Shown in pieces: positions 16,401 to 23,936 of a stretch of 32,131 nucleotides of DNA. Under the pieces are notes generated by a model. The model was not told the origin of the DNA. It was given only the letters and a program-made list of their open reading frames with translations, and searched no databases. Every line of letters starts with the position of its first letter. Position 1 is the first letter of the stretch. A program made the translations under genes and the position numbers. The DNA is from an uncultured Acidimicrobiaceae bacterium (lineage in GTDB: Bacteria > Actinomycetota > Acidimicrobiia > Spongiisociales > UBA5794), in contig CAMYJM010000008.1 of assembly GCA_947258635.1 (NCBI GenBank), positions 1-32,131 of the forward strand, given 5' to 3'.

Positions 16401-16478
16401 ATGAAATGGGTCTCCCGACCCGTAGACGTCGTACCGATACGACTGTACCGTTGGAAGGGCCACTCAGCGTGGCAGTAA
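16401..16478 (+). CDS. 25-codon ORF upstream of the pilin gene
   Basis: This short ORF begins with MKWVSRPVDVVPIRLYRW and ends with KGHSAWQ at TAA. It has AAAGGAG starting 18 nt before the ATG (11-nt spacing) and ends 27 nt before the pilin start. It is basic with three Trp residues. It may be a leader peptide or small protein, or a chance ORF in the 186-bp gap between divA-like and pilin genes. The gap also holds the short palindrome CCCCTGAGGGG at 16331-16341, which could be an operator for the divergent pair. Evidence is only the ribosome site and position. Confidence 0.35.
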   Translation: MKWVSRPVDVVPIRLYRWKGHSAWQ

Positions 16479-16505
16479 GCAGCCCCTCCTCGCAGTCGGG
16501 ACGAG

Positions 16506-16697
16506 ATGAGATACATCCAGAGAATCCACGTACGCTTTCGGTCGGTCTTCGCCGGGGAGGTCGGCGCCAGCCTCGTTGAGTACTCGTTGCTCATAGCTCT
16601 GATCGCAATGGTGGCGCTGTTGGCCATCCGGTTCTTTGGTGGAGAGCTGTCCACCGCCTACAAAGACATCGCCGACACGGTCATCGCCAACACGTAG
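16506..16697 (+). CDS. Flp/Fap-type pilin subunit
   Basis: A 63-aa type IVb (Tad) prepilin. The class III leader is visible: a basic N-terminus (RYIQRIHVRFR), a predicted cleavage after G20, then ASLVEYSLLIALIAMVALLA with Glu at +5 (E25) and Tyr at +6, the hallmark of Flp pilins. The mature subunit would be 43 aa, mostly one hydrophobic helix. It would be cut by a TadV-like prepilin peptidase and assembled by TadA/B/C. No tad genes are in the window, so it is an orphan pilin here. It stops 3 nt before the stop codon of the convergent broken amidotransferase. Confidence 0.85.
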   Translation: MRYIQRIHVRFRSVFAGEVGASLVEYSLLIALIAMVALLAIRFFGGELSTAYKDIADTVIANT

Positions 16698-16700
16698 GCC

Positions 16701-17344
16701 TCAGCCGCGACGCGCCTCGCGGGCGGCTGCAACCAGTCCCTCGAAGAGACCCTGTTGCGCAGCGTCTTCATGGGCATTCACCTCGGGATGCCATTGCACT
16801 CCCACCAACCAGGTGGGCCCGGCGAGTTCCACAGCCTCGATGGTCCCGTCCGCCGCCCAGCCCACGGGTTCGAGGCCCGGGGCCAGCCGGTCGATCGCCT
16901 GATGATGGCCGGTCGCCCCTTGCGCCCGGTCGGCACCCATCGCTTTGGCCACCAGCGAACCGGACTTCATCTCTATCTCGTGGTAGATCCAACCCTCGCC
17001 CTCGCGGCGGTGGATATCCTCATCGAGTGAGTCGGCAAGATGCTGGTTGATCGTCCCGCCCATCGCCACGTTGAGCACCTGGATGCCTCGGCACACGAAG
17101 AGTGTCGGAACCGACCCGGAGATGAGATGCTTGGCCAGAGCCAGCTCCGTGCTATCGCGGTCTACCCGCGGCTTCTCCTGCCTCGGGTGACTGGGGTCAC
17201 CTCCGTAGAGCTCCGCGGCGACGTCGGCGCCCCCGGTGACCCGTAGGGGGCCGGCACGGAATACACCGCGTCGTACCAATCCGACATGGCGAGGGCTTCG
17301 TCGCGATCAGTCGTGGTTATGCCTATCAGCGGGCGCGTATCCAT
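16701..17344 (-). pseudogene. Class I glutamine amidotransferase (peptidase C26/PuuD-like), frameshifted with internal deletion
   Basis: Two pieces of one gene lie in different frames. The N-terminal piece starts at ATG 17344 (MDTRPLIGITTT) and runs to DWYDAVY near 17260. The C-terminal piece then continues in another frame from VTGGADVAAELYGGDP and is intact, with the nucleophile segment FVCRGIQVLN and the catalytic His segment VGVQWHPE. Family members have roughly 30-35 more residues between these two parts, so a deletion that is not a multiple of three explains both the shift and the missing stretch. PuuD-like enzymes hydrolyse gamma-glutamyl-GABA or related amides. A TTG at 17279 could start a truncated product but has no ribosome site. 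Decay and an assembly error are both possible. Confidence 0.75.
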
Positions 17345-17411
17345 GGCGCGAGAATAGCCGTGGATTCGAGCGCGATCCGGCGGCATCCTCGTCGCCGACC
17401 GATCTAGTCAC

Positions 17412-17417
17412 TACCGT
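17412..17417 (+). promoter_or_regulatory. Candidate -10 box for a leaderless acyltransferase mRNA
   Basis: TACCGT fits TANNNT and ends 6 nt before ATG 17424, with no Shine-Dalgarno between. This is the expected geometry for a leaderless actinobacterial transcript. Inference from motif and spacing only. Confidence 0.4.
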
Positions 17418-17423
17418 CCTCTC

Positions 17424-18548
17424 ATGGCCAACGCCGGCGCCACCTCGGTTCCGAAGACACGCGACAGTTACGTCGACTTCCTCCGGGCGTTCTCACTGGT
17501 GATTGTCGTCATCTGGCACTGGGTGTTCACCATTCTCGTGATCAACGACACGACGGTATCGCCGACGAACCCGATCGGCTTCACTCGAGGAATGTGGGCC
17601 ATAACCTGGGTGCTGCAGATCATGCCGGTCTTCTTCTTCGTAGGCGGCTTCACTCACCGCTTGGCCTTCGACGACTACACGAAGGGCACCTCGCGCCGCT
17701 TTCTCAAGCGACGCATCAAGCGGCTGCTGACACCGGCGCTCGGCCTCGTGTCCATCTGGATCGGCATCGGGTTCATCCTGCGAACGACAATCGATCCACC
17801 GTGGACCTGGCCGGCGGTGATCCTGATCCTGTCGCCGCTGTGGTTTCTCGTCGTGTATCTCGTGCTGGTCGGTATCGCCCCGCTGGCAATCCGCGCCCAC
17901 TGGCGCTGGGGAGAACTCGTGGTGGTTTGGCTGCTGGGGCTGGCCGCCGTGCTCGACGTCCTGCGCTTCTCCCATCAGCAGGGCTGGGCGGCGTGGGTCA
18001 ACTTCCTGGTGATATGGGGCCTGGCCCACCAGCTCGGCTTCTTCTACGACAGGTTCGCCGCCGCCCCCCGTCGTGTGGCCTGGATGTTCTTCTGGGGCGG
18101 TTTCTTTTCGATGGTGGCCCTGACGAACATGGGCTTCTACCCCCGCTCGGTCGTCGGCGTGCCCGGAGAGCGCTTTTCGAACATGGGGCCACCAACGCTG
18201 GCAATCGTGGCGCTGATCATGCTCCAGATCGGGCTGGTGCTGCTCGCCAAGGACTGGGTGTCCCACCGCCTCGACACCAGTCCGACCTGGCAGAGGACCT
18301 TCCGGTGGGTGAACGACAACTCCCTGCCGCTCTATCTCTTGCACACCACGGGGATGGCCATTGCGGTTGCGGCCATCTTCCTCGGGTTCGACTATCTCCC
18401 CCCGGATGAGCCAACGGCCGAGTGGTGGCTCACCCGACCGCTCTGGTTGGCCGCTCCGGCGGTGGCCACGTATCCGTTCCTGCTGCTGTACCAGGCCATC
18501 ACCCGACGCAAAGCGGAGCGCGGGGCCACGGTCGACCTCACAGGCTGA
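17424..18548 (+). CDS. Acyltransferase-3 family integral membrane protein
   Basis: A 374-aa polytopic protein with about ten membrane helices. The N-terminus RDSYVDFLRAFSLVIVVIWH is typical of the acyltransferase-3 family: an Arg after the first helix start and a conserved His (H32) thought to take part in acyl transfer. PVFFFVGGFTHRLAF is another family-like segment. Members O-acetylate or acylate surface polysaccharides, lipids and small molecules at the membrane. ATG 17424 has no Shine-Dalgarno but a TACCGT box 6 nt upstream. The next gene follows after 15 nt and is probably co-transcribed. The acceptor substrate cannot be predicted; the window contains no sugar-polymer cluster next to it. 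Confidence 0.85.
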   Translation: MANAGATSVPKTRDSYVDFLRAFSLVIVVIWHWVFTILVINDTTVSPTNPIGFTRGMWAITWVLQIMPVFFFVGGFTHRLAFDDYTKGTSRRFLKRRIKRLLTPALGLVSIWIGIGFILRTTIDPPWTWPAVILILSPLWFLVVYLVLVGIAPLAIRAHWRWGELVVVWLLGLAAVLDVLRFSHQQGWAAWVNFLVIWGLAHQLGFFYDRFAAAPRRVAWMFFWGGFFSMVALTNMGFYPRSVVGVPGERFSNMGPPTLAIVALIMLQIGLVLLAKDWVSHRLDTSPTWQRTFRWVNDNSLPLYLLHTTGMAIAVAAIFLGFDYLPPDEPTAEWWLTRPLWLAAPAVATYPFLLLYQAITRRKAERGATVDLTG

Positions 18549-18563
18549 GGTTAGGATCACAAG

Positions 18564-18851
18564 ATGCTTTCGTTCCTGCTGCTCCTGCTCGTCGCCGCGA
18601 TTCTCGGGTCGATTGGCGCCGCCATTGCGGGACGCCGCGGCAACGGCTGTCTCATCAACATCGCGACCGGCTTCATCGGCGCACTGCTGGGACGGGGACT
18701 GTCCAACGTCTTTGAGGTTTCGGATCCGCTGAACATCACGATTGGCGACACCACCTTCCCCCTGATGTGGACCGTCGCCGGATCGGCGCTCTTCGTCGCA
18801 GTGATCACCTTCTTGACCAGGGGCCGGACGCCGCCTCCGCCGCGAGGCTGA
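18564..18851 (+). CDS. GlsB/YeaQ/YmgE-like small membrane protein
   Basis: A 95-aa protein with three hydrophobic segments: residues 2-22, 30-50 and about 65-84. The glycine-rich pattern GSIGAAIAGRRGNGCLINIA then GFIGALLG resembles the transglycosylase-associated GlsB/YeaQ family, whose members are stress-related and of unclear biochemical role. A polar insert (NVFEVSDPLNITIGDTTFP) separates the second and third helices and is longer than in typical members. The C-terminus ends in a Pro/Arg tail. AGGA lies 7-8 nt before ATG 18564. It follows the acyltransferase by 15 nt and converges with the dehydratase gene over 12 nt. Confidence 0.75.
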   Translation: MLSFLLLLLVAAILGSIGAAIAGRRGNGCLINIATGFIGALLGRGLSNVFEVSDPLNITIGDTTFPLMWTVAGSALFVAVITFLTRGRTPPPPRG

Positions 18852-18863
18852 CCGGGCGGGCGC

Positions 18864-20084
18864 CTACGGCTCGGGGCGCCAGATATCCCGATCGGCCACG
18901 TCGATTGGCTCGTCGGCCATCGAGAGGTGCAATCCGTCTCCGGTGTATGGGTGGGCGCGGGCGACCTCCTCATTGAGCACGACTCCGAGCCCCGGCTTCG
19001 TCGGGGGCACGACATACCCGTTCTCCCAGCGCATCGGTTCCACGAGCAAGTCGGCATGAAACCCCGACCAGTCCTGGATTCCCTCCAGAATGAGGAAGTT
19101 CGGTGAGCAGGCGGCCAGCTGGACGTTGGCGGCCCCCCCGATCGGGCCGTTGTACAGGTGTGGTGCGATCTGGGCACCGAAAGCCTCGGCGATCGAAGCA
19201 ATCTTCTTGCCTTCGAGGATTCCGCCCGCCCGCGCCAGGTTGAGCTGCAGGATGGAGACGGCTTTGGCTTCGAGCAGTCGGGTGAATTCGGCCTTCGTGG
19301 TGAGCCGCTCGCCGGCTGCGATCGGAATCGACGTCTGCCGGGCCACCTTCGCCATCTCGGCAACGTTGTCGGGAGGGACCGGCTCCTCGAACCACAAAGG
19401 GTCGTGAGGCTCAATGTGCCGGGCCAGGCGGAGCGCGCCGGCGGATGTGAATTGGCCATGCGTGCCGAAGAGAAGGTCGGCACGGGTGCCGACGGCTTCC
19501 CGAACGGCCTCCATGAAGCGTACAGAGAGACGGAGGCGCGCCAGCGACGGCTGATGACCGCCCATCGAGCTGTAGGGCCCGGTGGGGTCGAACTTCACCG
19601 CGGTGAACCCGCGCCCCACCTCCTCGGCCGCCCGCACCGCTGCCAGCTCCGGATCGACATAGACGTCGGTGGCATCGTCGGGTTTCGGATACAGATACGT
19701 GTAGCTGCGCAGCGCCTCGTGGACCCGGCCGCCCAGCAACTCGTAGACCGGCTTTTCGACGGCCTTGCCGATGATGTCCCAGCATGCCATCTCGAGCGCG
19801 CTCATCACTCCCTGGAGGGTGACGTCGGGACGCAACGTGAACCCCCGCCCGTAGGCGGTGCGCCAGAAGCGCTCGATGTGAAAGGGATCGCGTCCCACGA
19901 GGTGGTGCTCCGCCACGTCGCCGAGCATGTCTGCCACCAGATGAGGGCTGAACGTGGCTGCGTAGGCTTCGCCGTAGCCGACGATCCCGTCGTCCGTCGT
20001 GAGCTTGACGAACACGAAGTAGCGCCCGCCGAAACCCGGCGGCGGGTTCCCCACCACGAAGGTGTCAACCCCGGCAATCTTCAT
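18864..20084 (-). CDS. Enolase-superfamily (mandelate racemase/muconate lactonizing) sugar-acid dehydratase-like protein
   Basis: A 406-aa protein with the enolase-superfamily N-terminal capping domain (residues 1-125, TTDDGIVGYGEAYA) and C-terminal TIM barrel. Visible active-site elements: K164-F-D166, THGQF with H209, WFEEP with E234, AAGERL with E259, APHLYNGP with H309. The position normally holding the first metal-ligand Asp, two residues before the His in DgoD-like enzymes, is G207, and the QPD motif of relatives reads QLN. This may mark a separate subgroup rather than loss of activity. ATG 20084 (MKIAGVDTF) is chosen because GAGGG lies upstream. It follows the DUF1801 gene by 13 nt. 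Closest recognised roles are galactonate/galactarate-type dehydratases; the substrate is not assignable. Confidence 0.85.
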   Translation of the reverse strand: MKIAGVDTFVVGNPPPGFGGRYFVFVKLTTDDGIVGYGEAYAATFSPHLVADMLGDVAEHHLVGRDPFHIERFWRTAYGRGFTLRPDVTLQGVMSALEMACWDIIGKAVEKPVYELLGGRVHEALRSYTYLYPKPDDATDVYVDPELAAVRAAEEVGRGFTAVKFDPTGPYSSMGGHQPSLARLRLSVRFMEAVREAVGTRADLLFGTHGQFTSAGALRLARHIEPHDPLWFEEPVPPDNVAEMAKVARQTSIPIAAGERLTTKAEFTRLLEAKAVSILQLNLARAGGILEGKKIASIAEAFGAQIAPHLYNGPIGGAANVQLAACSPNFLILEGIQDWSGFHADLLVEPMRWENGYVVPPTKPGLGVVLNEEVARAHPYTGDGLHLSMADEPIDVADRDIWRPEP

Positions 20085-20097
20085 CGTCGCACCCTCG

Positions 20098-20451
20098 CTA
20101 TTCCTTCCGAGCACACCAGGCGGCGACGACGGCGCGGATGTCACCGGCCGCCGCTTCGACTTCCGCCAGATCGGCGAACTTCATGTAGCGGGCCGTTGCT
20201 CCGCCGCCTTCCAGACGCGGGTGGTCTCCGGGTATGGCAGCTCCGGTGTGAAACATGAGGCTGACATGGGCCTTCGTGCGCGGGTTGAAGCTCGCCATGT
20301 TGCCCGCGAACATGAACGTCGGGGACTTCCACTTGATCGTCTCGGTCATCCGGTCATCTTCGAGAATGATCGTGCGCACCCGTAGCATCGCTTCCTTCGC
20401 CGGATGGTCGTATTCGTTGAACCACGCGTCCACTTCGGGGTTCTGGGGCAT
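20098..20451 (-). CDS. DUF1801 (YdhG-like) domain protein
   Basis: A 117-aa single-domain protein. The layout fits the DUF1801 family: an N-terminal helix (VDAWFNEYDHPAKEAMLRVR), the ETIKWKSPTFMFAGNMASF strand region, then AHVSLMF with a small ligand-like pocket, and a C-terminal helix. The family is a small alpha/beta fold of unknown biochemical role, common in Actinomycetota and Firmicutes. AAGGAG lies 5-6 nt upstream of ATG 20451. It sits between the aminotransferase (72 nt upstream) and the dehydratase (13 nt downstream), on the same strand, and is probably co-transcribed with the latter. Confidence 0.8.
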   Translation of the reverse strand: MPQNPEVDAWFNEYDHPAKEAMLRVRTIILEDDRMTETIKWKSPTFMFAGNMASFNPRTKAHVSLMFHTGAAIPGDHPRLEGGGATARYMKFADLAEVEAAAGDIRAVVAAWCARKE

Positions 20452-20523
20452 AGGTCTCCTTCGCGTCCCCCGGCAGCTTAGAAACCGGGAGCCGTGCCGG
20501 CGGAGGATTGACGGCGCGCCACC

Positions 20524-22200
20524 TCAACCGGCGGCGATCTCCTCGGGCATGGTGAACCAGCGCAGGCTCTCGAAGTGCTCCGTCGCCCAATCGAGGTCGT
20601 GAGGCTGAAACGTCGACGATCCGAGGCTGTCGAGCAAACTGCGTGCCGCGGCCAGGTGATCGATCAGGCCGGTGTCAGGAGCGGTGCGCCGCCGATCGGG
20701 GTACGTCACGCCGGCGCCGTCAAACTCGACATTGCGCAAGCTCAGCGGAGGCCGGGCGGTTCCGCCGATGTGACGCCACAGGCCGCTGTCCGTCTCGAAC
20801 CGGTATTGCGGAAGGAGCTTCCACCCTTCGGCGGCCACCAGGCGCACCGCTTCGAGGATGTAGTTGAACACCTCCTCGGAGATGAAGTAGTTGAAGTTGA
20901 CCCGCACCCATCCGGGCTTGATCCCCTCGCATCCACCCGAGATCTCCTGTTCGAACTCCCGGGAGGTTTCGATGTCGATGCCGAGGAGGATGTGGCCGTA
21001 CGGCCCGGCACAGCTACAGCCACCCCGCGCTTGAATGCCGAAGAGGTCGTTGAGGAGTGCCACGACGAAATTGTGGTGGAGATAGCGGCCCTCGTGCCGC
21101 ACCGTGAAAGACACGATCGACAGGCGATCCGCTTCAGGGTTGCCCAGCACTTCGAGGTTCGGATGTTGCGACCAGGTATGGATGGCCCGGCCGATGAAGT
21201 CCTCCTCGAGGCGGCGGATCGTCTCCGTGCCGACTGCCTCCTTCAGCTTGAACACCAGGCCCGCCCGGATCGACTCGACGATTGCCGGGGTGCCGCCCTC
21301 CTCGCGATGCTCGATGTCGGAGTAGTACCTGTGCTCGTCGGGGTTCACGAAGGCCACCGTGCCGCCTCCCGGCACCGCCGGTACCGAGTTCTGGAACAGC
21401 TCGCGGCGGGCGAGGAGCACCCCCGGGGTGCCCGGTCCCCCGATGAGCTTGTGGGGCGAGATGAAGACGGCGTCCTTGTAGGCGAGCGGGTCGTCGCTGG
21501 AGGCCATGTCGATATCGACGTAGGGGGCGGCGGCGGCGAAGTCCCAGAAGCTGAGGGCGCCGTGCTCGTGCAGAAGCCGGCTGATCGTGTGCGTACTGGA
21601 GATGATTCCGGTGACGTTCGAGGCCGCGGAGAAGCTCCCGATGCGCAGGGGCCTGTCGGCATACTTCTCGAGCTCCTTGGTGAGGATCCCGAGATCGATG
21701 TGGCCGTCGGCGTCTTCGGGGATCGTCACGACGTCGGCGATCGACTCCCGCCAGGGCAGCTCATTGGAGTGATGCTCGAAAGGCCCGACGAAGACAACAG
21801 GCCGCTCGGCGGCGGGGATTCGTTCCGACAGCCCGTAGCGGGCGTCGAGCTCAGCGGGAATCCGCAGGTTGAGCACGCTGACGAGACATGCAATGGCTCC
21901 GGTTGACCCGGAGCCGGCGAAGATCAGCGCGTAATCGTCTCCGGCGTTGCAGCAATCCTTGATGATCTGACGAGCTTCTTCCCGAAACCGGGTTGTCTGC
22001 AAACCGGTCCCGGACGACTCGGTGTGCGTGTTGGCATACAGCGGCAGGACGGCGGCCCGTATGAAGTCCTCGATGAAGGTGAGGGCCCGTCCCGAAGCGG
22101 TATAGTCGGCGTAGACGACCCGGCGCGGCCCGAAGGGCCCGTCAACGAGCTCGTCCTCGCCGATCACCGATTCGCGTATGAGTTCGACGAGTGAAGGCAT
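20524..22200 (-). CDS. Class V aminotransferase / cysteine desulfurase-like PLP enzyme
   Basis: A 558-aa fold-type I PLP enzyme. Visible elements: IFAGSGSTGAI (about 93-103, phosphate binding), HHSNELPW (143-150), the PLP-ring Asp in FWDFAAAAPYVDID (D220), the Schiff-base Lys in FISPHKLIGGPGTPG (K251) and RGGCSCAGPYGH (C395, C397), where desulfurases carry a mobile catalytic Cys. About 130 residues follow this region, so it is clearly longer than CsdA/SufS-type proteins (about 400 aa). It probably acts on cysteine, selenocysteine or another amino acid, but no isc, suf or thiolation partner genes are adjacent. ATG 22200 lacks a Shine-Dalgarno; TAACAT lies 6 nt upstream on the same strand, so the mRNA may be leaderless. 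Confidence 0.87.
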   Translation of the reverse strand: MPSLVELIRESVIGEDELVDGPFGPRRVVYADYTASGRALTFIEDFIRAAVLPLYANTHTESSGTGLQTTRFREEARQIIKDCCNAGDDYALIFAGSGSTGAIACLVSVLNLRIPAELDARYGLSERIPAAERPVVFVGPFEHHSNELPWRESIADVVTIPEDADGHIDLGILTKELEKYADRPLRIGSFSAASNVTGIISSTHTISRLLHEHGALSFWDFAAAAPYVDIDMASSDDPLAYKDAVFISPHKLIGGPGTPGVLLARRELFQNSVPAVPGGGTVAFVNPDEHRYYSDIEHREEGGTPAIVESIRAGLVFKLKEAVGTETIRRLEEDFIGRAIHTWSQHPNLEVLGNPEADRLSIVSFTVRHEGRYLHHNFVVALLNDLFGIQARGGCSCAGPYGHILLGIDIETSREFEQEISGGCEGIKPGWVRVNFNYFISEEVFNYILEAVRLVAAEGWKLLPQYRFETDSGLWRHIGGTARPPLSLRNVEFDGAGVTYPDRRRTAPDTGLIDHLAAARSLLDSLGSSTFQPHDLDWATEHFESLRWFTMPEEIAAG

Positions 22201-22206
22201 CGGCCC

Positions 22207-22212
22207 ATGTTA
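22207..22212 (-). promoter_or_regulatory. Candidate -10 box for a leaderless aminotransferase mRNA
   Basis: On the minus strand TAACAT fits TANNNT and ends 6 nt before ATG 22200, with no Shine-Dalgarno. It lies in the 47-nt gap after the LON-domain gene, suggesting the aminotransferase has its own promoter. Motif-based inference. Confidence 0.4.
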
Positions 22213-22247
22213 TCGGTCGGCTTCCAACTCGTTCGCAACCGCGGCCG

Positions 22248-22877
22248 CTAGATATCCCCGGCGAGCCGGGCTTCGAGCACCAGCGACCGCTCATCGAGCC
22301 CGATGCGGAGCCGTTCGACGCGCTGGGCGGGATCGTCGATCTCGAGGAGGCGCTGACGGTCGATCTGTTCGAGGGGAGCGAGCGCACACAGCGTCCAGAT
22401 AGCAGCCGGGCCATCGTCCGGGAGCTCGAGTTCTGCGGCGCCGACATCGGCGCCGAGCTCGGACGCCAGGGCCACGAGCTTCTGCCAGGACCGCAGTGCC
22501 GCCGCGACCGGCCCCGTCAGATCGGCCGACGACTCACGCTGCGGGTATTCGGACACCACGGCTCGCGGATAGGGATCATCGCCGAGCCACTCTTCGACGC
22601 GGATCCGCTTCTCCCCCACCGCCATCACGGCCATCCGCTGGTCGTCGATGAACCCGGCGTTGACGATTTGCGCTGACGTCCCAACCTCGAAGCGCACATC
22701 ACCGCCGCCCACCTCCGAGCCGCGCTCGATGAGCACGACCCCAAAGCTGCCGTCGCCGTCGAGCGCCTGCCCCACCATGGCCAGATACCGCGGCTCGAAT
22801 ATGTGCAGCGGCAGCGCCCCGCGGGGAAACAGCACCGTGCTGAGCGGGAACATCCGCATCGGGCGCTGCGCTGTCAT
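22248..22877 (-). CDS. LON substrate-binding-domain protein
   Basis: A 209-aa protein consisting only of a Lon N-terminal (PUA-like) domain and its helical extension. The start RMFPLSTVLFPRGALPLHIF followed by EPRY is the typical LON-domain opening; IERGSEVGGGD and ALRSWQKLVALASELG fit the rest. No AAA+ ATPase or protease domain is present, so it cannot be a Lon protease. Such stand-alone proteins are widespread in Actinomycetota with unknown function, probably peptide or protein binding. It begins 11 nt after the PEBP gene stop, so the two are likely one transcript. Start ATG 22877; ATG at residue 7 is an alternative. Confidence 0.88.
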   Translation of the reverse strand: MTAQRPMRMFPLSTVLFPRGALPLHIFEPRYLAMVGQALDGDGSFGVVLIERGSEVGGGDVRFEVGTSAQIVNAGFIDDQRMAVMAVGEKRIRVEEWLGDDPYPRAVVSEYPQRESSADLTGPVAAALRSWQKLVALASELGADVGAAELELPDDGPAAIWTLCALAPLEQIDRQRLLEIDDPAQRVERLRIGLDERSLVLEARLAGDI

Positions 22878-22888
22878 AGGCCCCGCTT

Positions 22889-23377
22889 TCAGTGCTTATA
22901 GAGCCCCATGAGGGTGGCTGTGGCGAGCGTATTGAAGTGCAGCTGGAATCCGATGACCGCCGCCGAGGTGTCCTCGGCAACCGGCAGCGAGCCTCCGACC
23001 GCATGGACGGTGAAGAGGTAGCGGTGCGGGTGATCGCCCTGCGGCGGGCACGGGCCCCCGTAGCCGGGCTGCCCGAAGTCGGTGCGGGTCTGGAGCGCCC
23101 CTTCGGGCAGCGAGCCACCGGCGCTTCCGGCCCCGGCAGCCAGCTCGGTGACATCGCTCGGGATGTTCACGACGACCCAGTGCCAGAACCCGGAACCGGT
23201 CGGTGCGTCCGGATCGTAGCAAGTGACTGCAAAGCTCTCGGTGCCCTCCGGTGCGTCCGACCACGCCAGGTGCGGCGATTGATTGCCGCCGGCACAGCCG
23301 AACCCGAAGTCGGCCGACAAGATGTGCGCTGCCCCGAGATAATCCCCGTCGGCGAAGTCGTTGCTGGTCAAGTGCAT
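22889..23377 (-). CDS. YbhB/YbcL-family PEBP (Raf kinase inhibitor-like) protein
   Basis: A 162-aa phosphatidylethanolamine-binding-like protein. Both anion-pocket signatures are visible: DPDAPTGSGFWHWVVVNIPS (residues 55-74) and GPCPPQGDHPHRYLFTVHAV (108-127), with CAGGNQSPHLAWSDAPEGT upstream. Bacterial members are cytosolic or periplasmic and of unclear role; there is no signal peptide here. ATG 23377 (MHLTSNDFADG) is chosen over the longer frame to 23440 because AGGAGG lies 8-9 nt upstream and the extra 21 residues are not family-like. It is the first gene of a PEBP-LON unit and divergent from the VOC gene over 118 bp. Confidence 0.93.
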   Translation of the reverse strand: MHLTSNDFADGDYLGAAHILSADFGFGCAGGNQSPHLAWSDAPEGTESFAVTCYDPDAPTGSGFWHWVVVNIPSDVTELAAGAGSAGGSLPEGALQTRTDFGQPGYGGPCPPQGDHPHRYLFTVHAVGGSLPVAEDTSAAVIGFQLHFNTLATATLMGLYKH

Positions 23378-23495
23378 ATGAGCCCTCCTGCGTCCGGCGC
23401 GCAACACGGAGCCTATCGACAAAGACGGAGTCTGGCTCATTGGAACCGGGCGCGGGCCATACTGGTTGGTCGAGGAGAACTAGGGAGGCCGCGCG

Positions 23496-23897
23496 ATGGG
23501 CGAGTTCCCGACGCCCGACATGGCTCTGACGCACATCCTGGTGGTGGCAGATATCGCCGCGTCGCGAAACTGGTACCGCGATGTGCTCGGCGCCGGCCTC
23601 TACCGCGAGTACGGGGGCACCTCGGCCGTGTTCGACTTCAACGGAAGCTGGCTGTTGCTGGTCACCGGCGGCGCCCCGACTGCCGACAAGCCCGATGTGA
23701 CCTTCGCCGCCCCGATGAATCCGACGAGCGTCGACCACGCATTCACCATCAGAGTTCCCGATTGCCATCAGGCGTACGCCGACCTGGCCACCCGCGGCGC
23801 CGTCTTCCTGACGCCTCCCCACGACTGGGGCGGCGAGATCCGGTGCTTCTTTCGTGACCCCGACGGGCACCTGTTCGAGATAAGCGAGGTCGTTTAG
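23496..23897 (+). CDS. VOC (glyoxalase/bleomycin resistance fold) protein
   Basis: A 133-aa single vicinal-oxygen-chelate protein made of two beta-alpha-beta-beta-beta units. It opens with LTHILVVADIAASRNWYRDV and ends with FFRDPDGHLFEISEVV, both standard for the family. Candidate metal ligands are H13, H81 and E129. Members include glyoxalases, ring-cleavage dioxygenases and resistance proteins; this one cannot be assigned a substrate. GGGAGG lies 8 nt upstream of ATG 23496. It is monocistronic, with 268 nt to the next gene. Confidence 0.9.
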   Translation: MGEFPTPDMALTHILVVADIAASRNWYRDVLGAGLYREYGGTSAVFDFNGSWLLLVTGGAPTADKPDVTFAAPMNPTSVDHAFTIRVPDCHQAYADLATRGAVFLTPPHDWGGEIRCFFRDPDGHLFEISEVV

Positions 23898-23902
23898 CGA
23901 TA

Positions 23903-23936
23903 CGGGCGGCTCGCCAAGCACGGCGCCGACCGCCCG
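23903..23936 (+). terminator. Candidate hairpin after the VOC gene
   Basis: Inverted repeat with 7-bp arms CGGGCGG and CCGCCCG around a 20-nt loop, starting 5 nt after the VOC stop. There is no T-tract. GC-rich arms arise easily by chance in this genome, so confidence is low. The rest of the gap to 24165 holds no clear plus-strand gene. Confidence 0.25.

Noticed and set aside
20575..21906. 443-codon plus-strand ORF antisense to the class V aminotransferase
   Set aside because: Shadow frame; composition of antisense high-GC coding, no motif.
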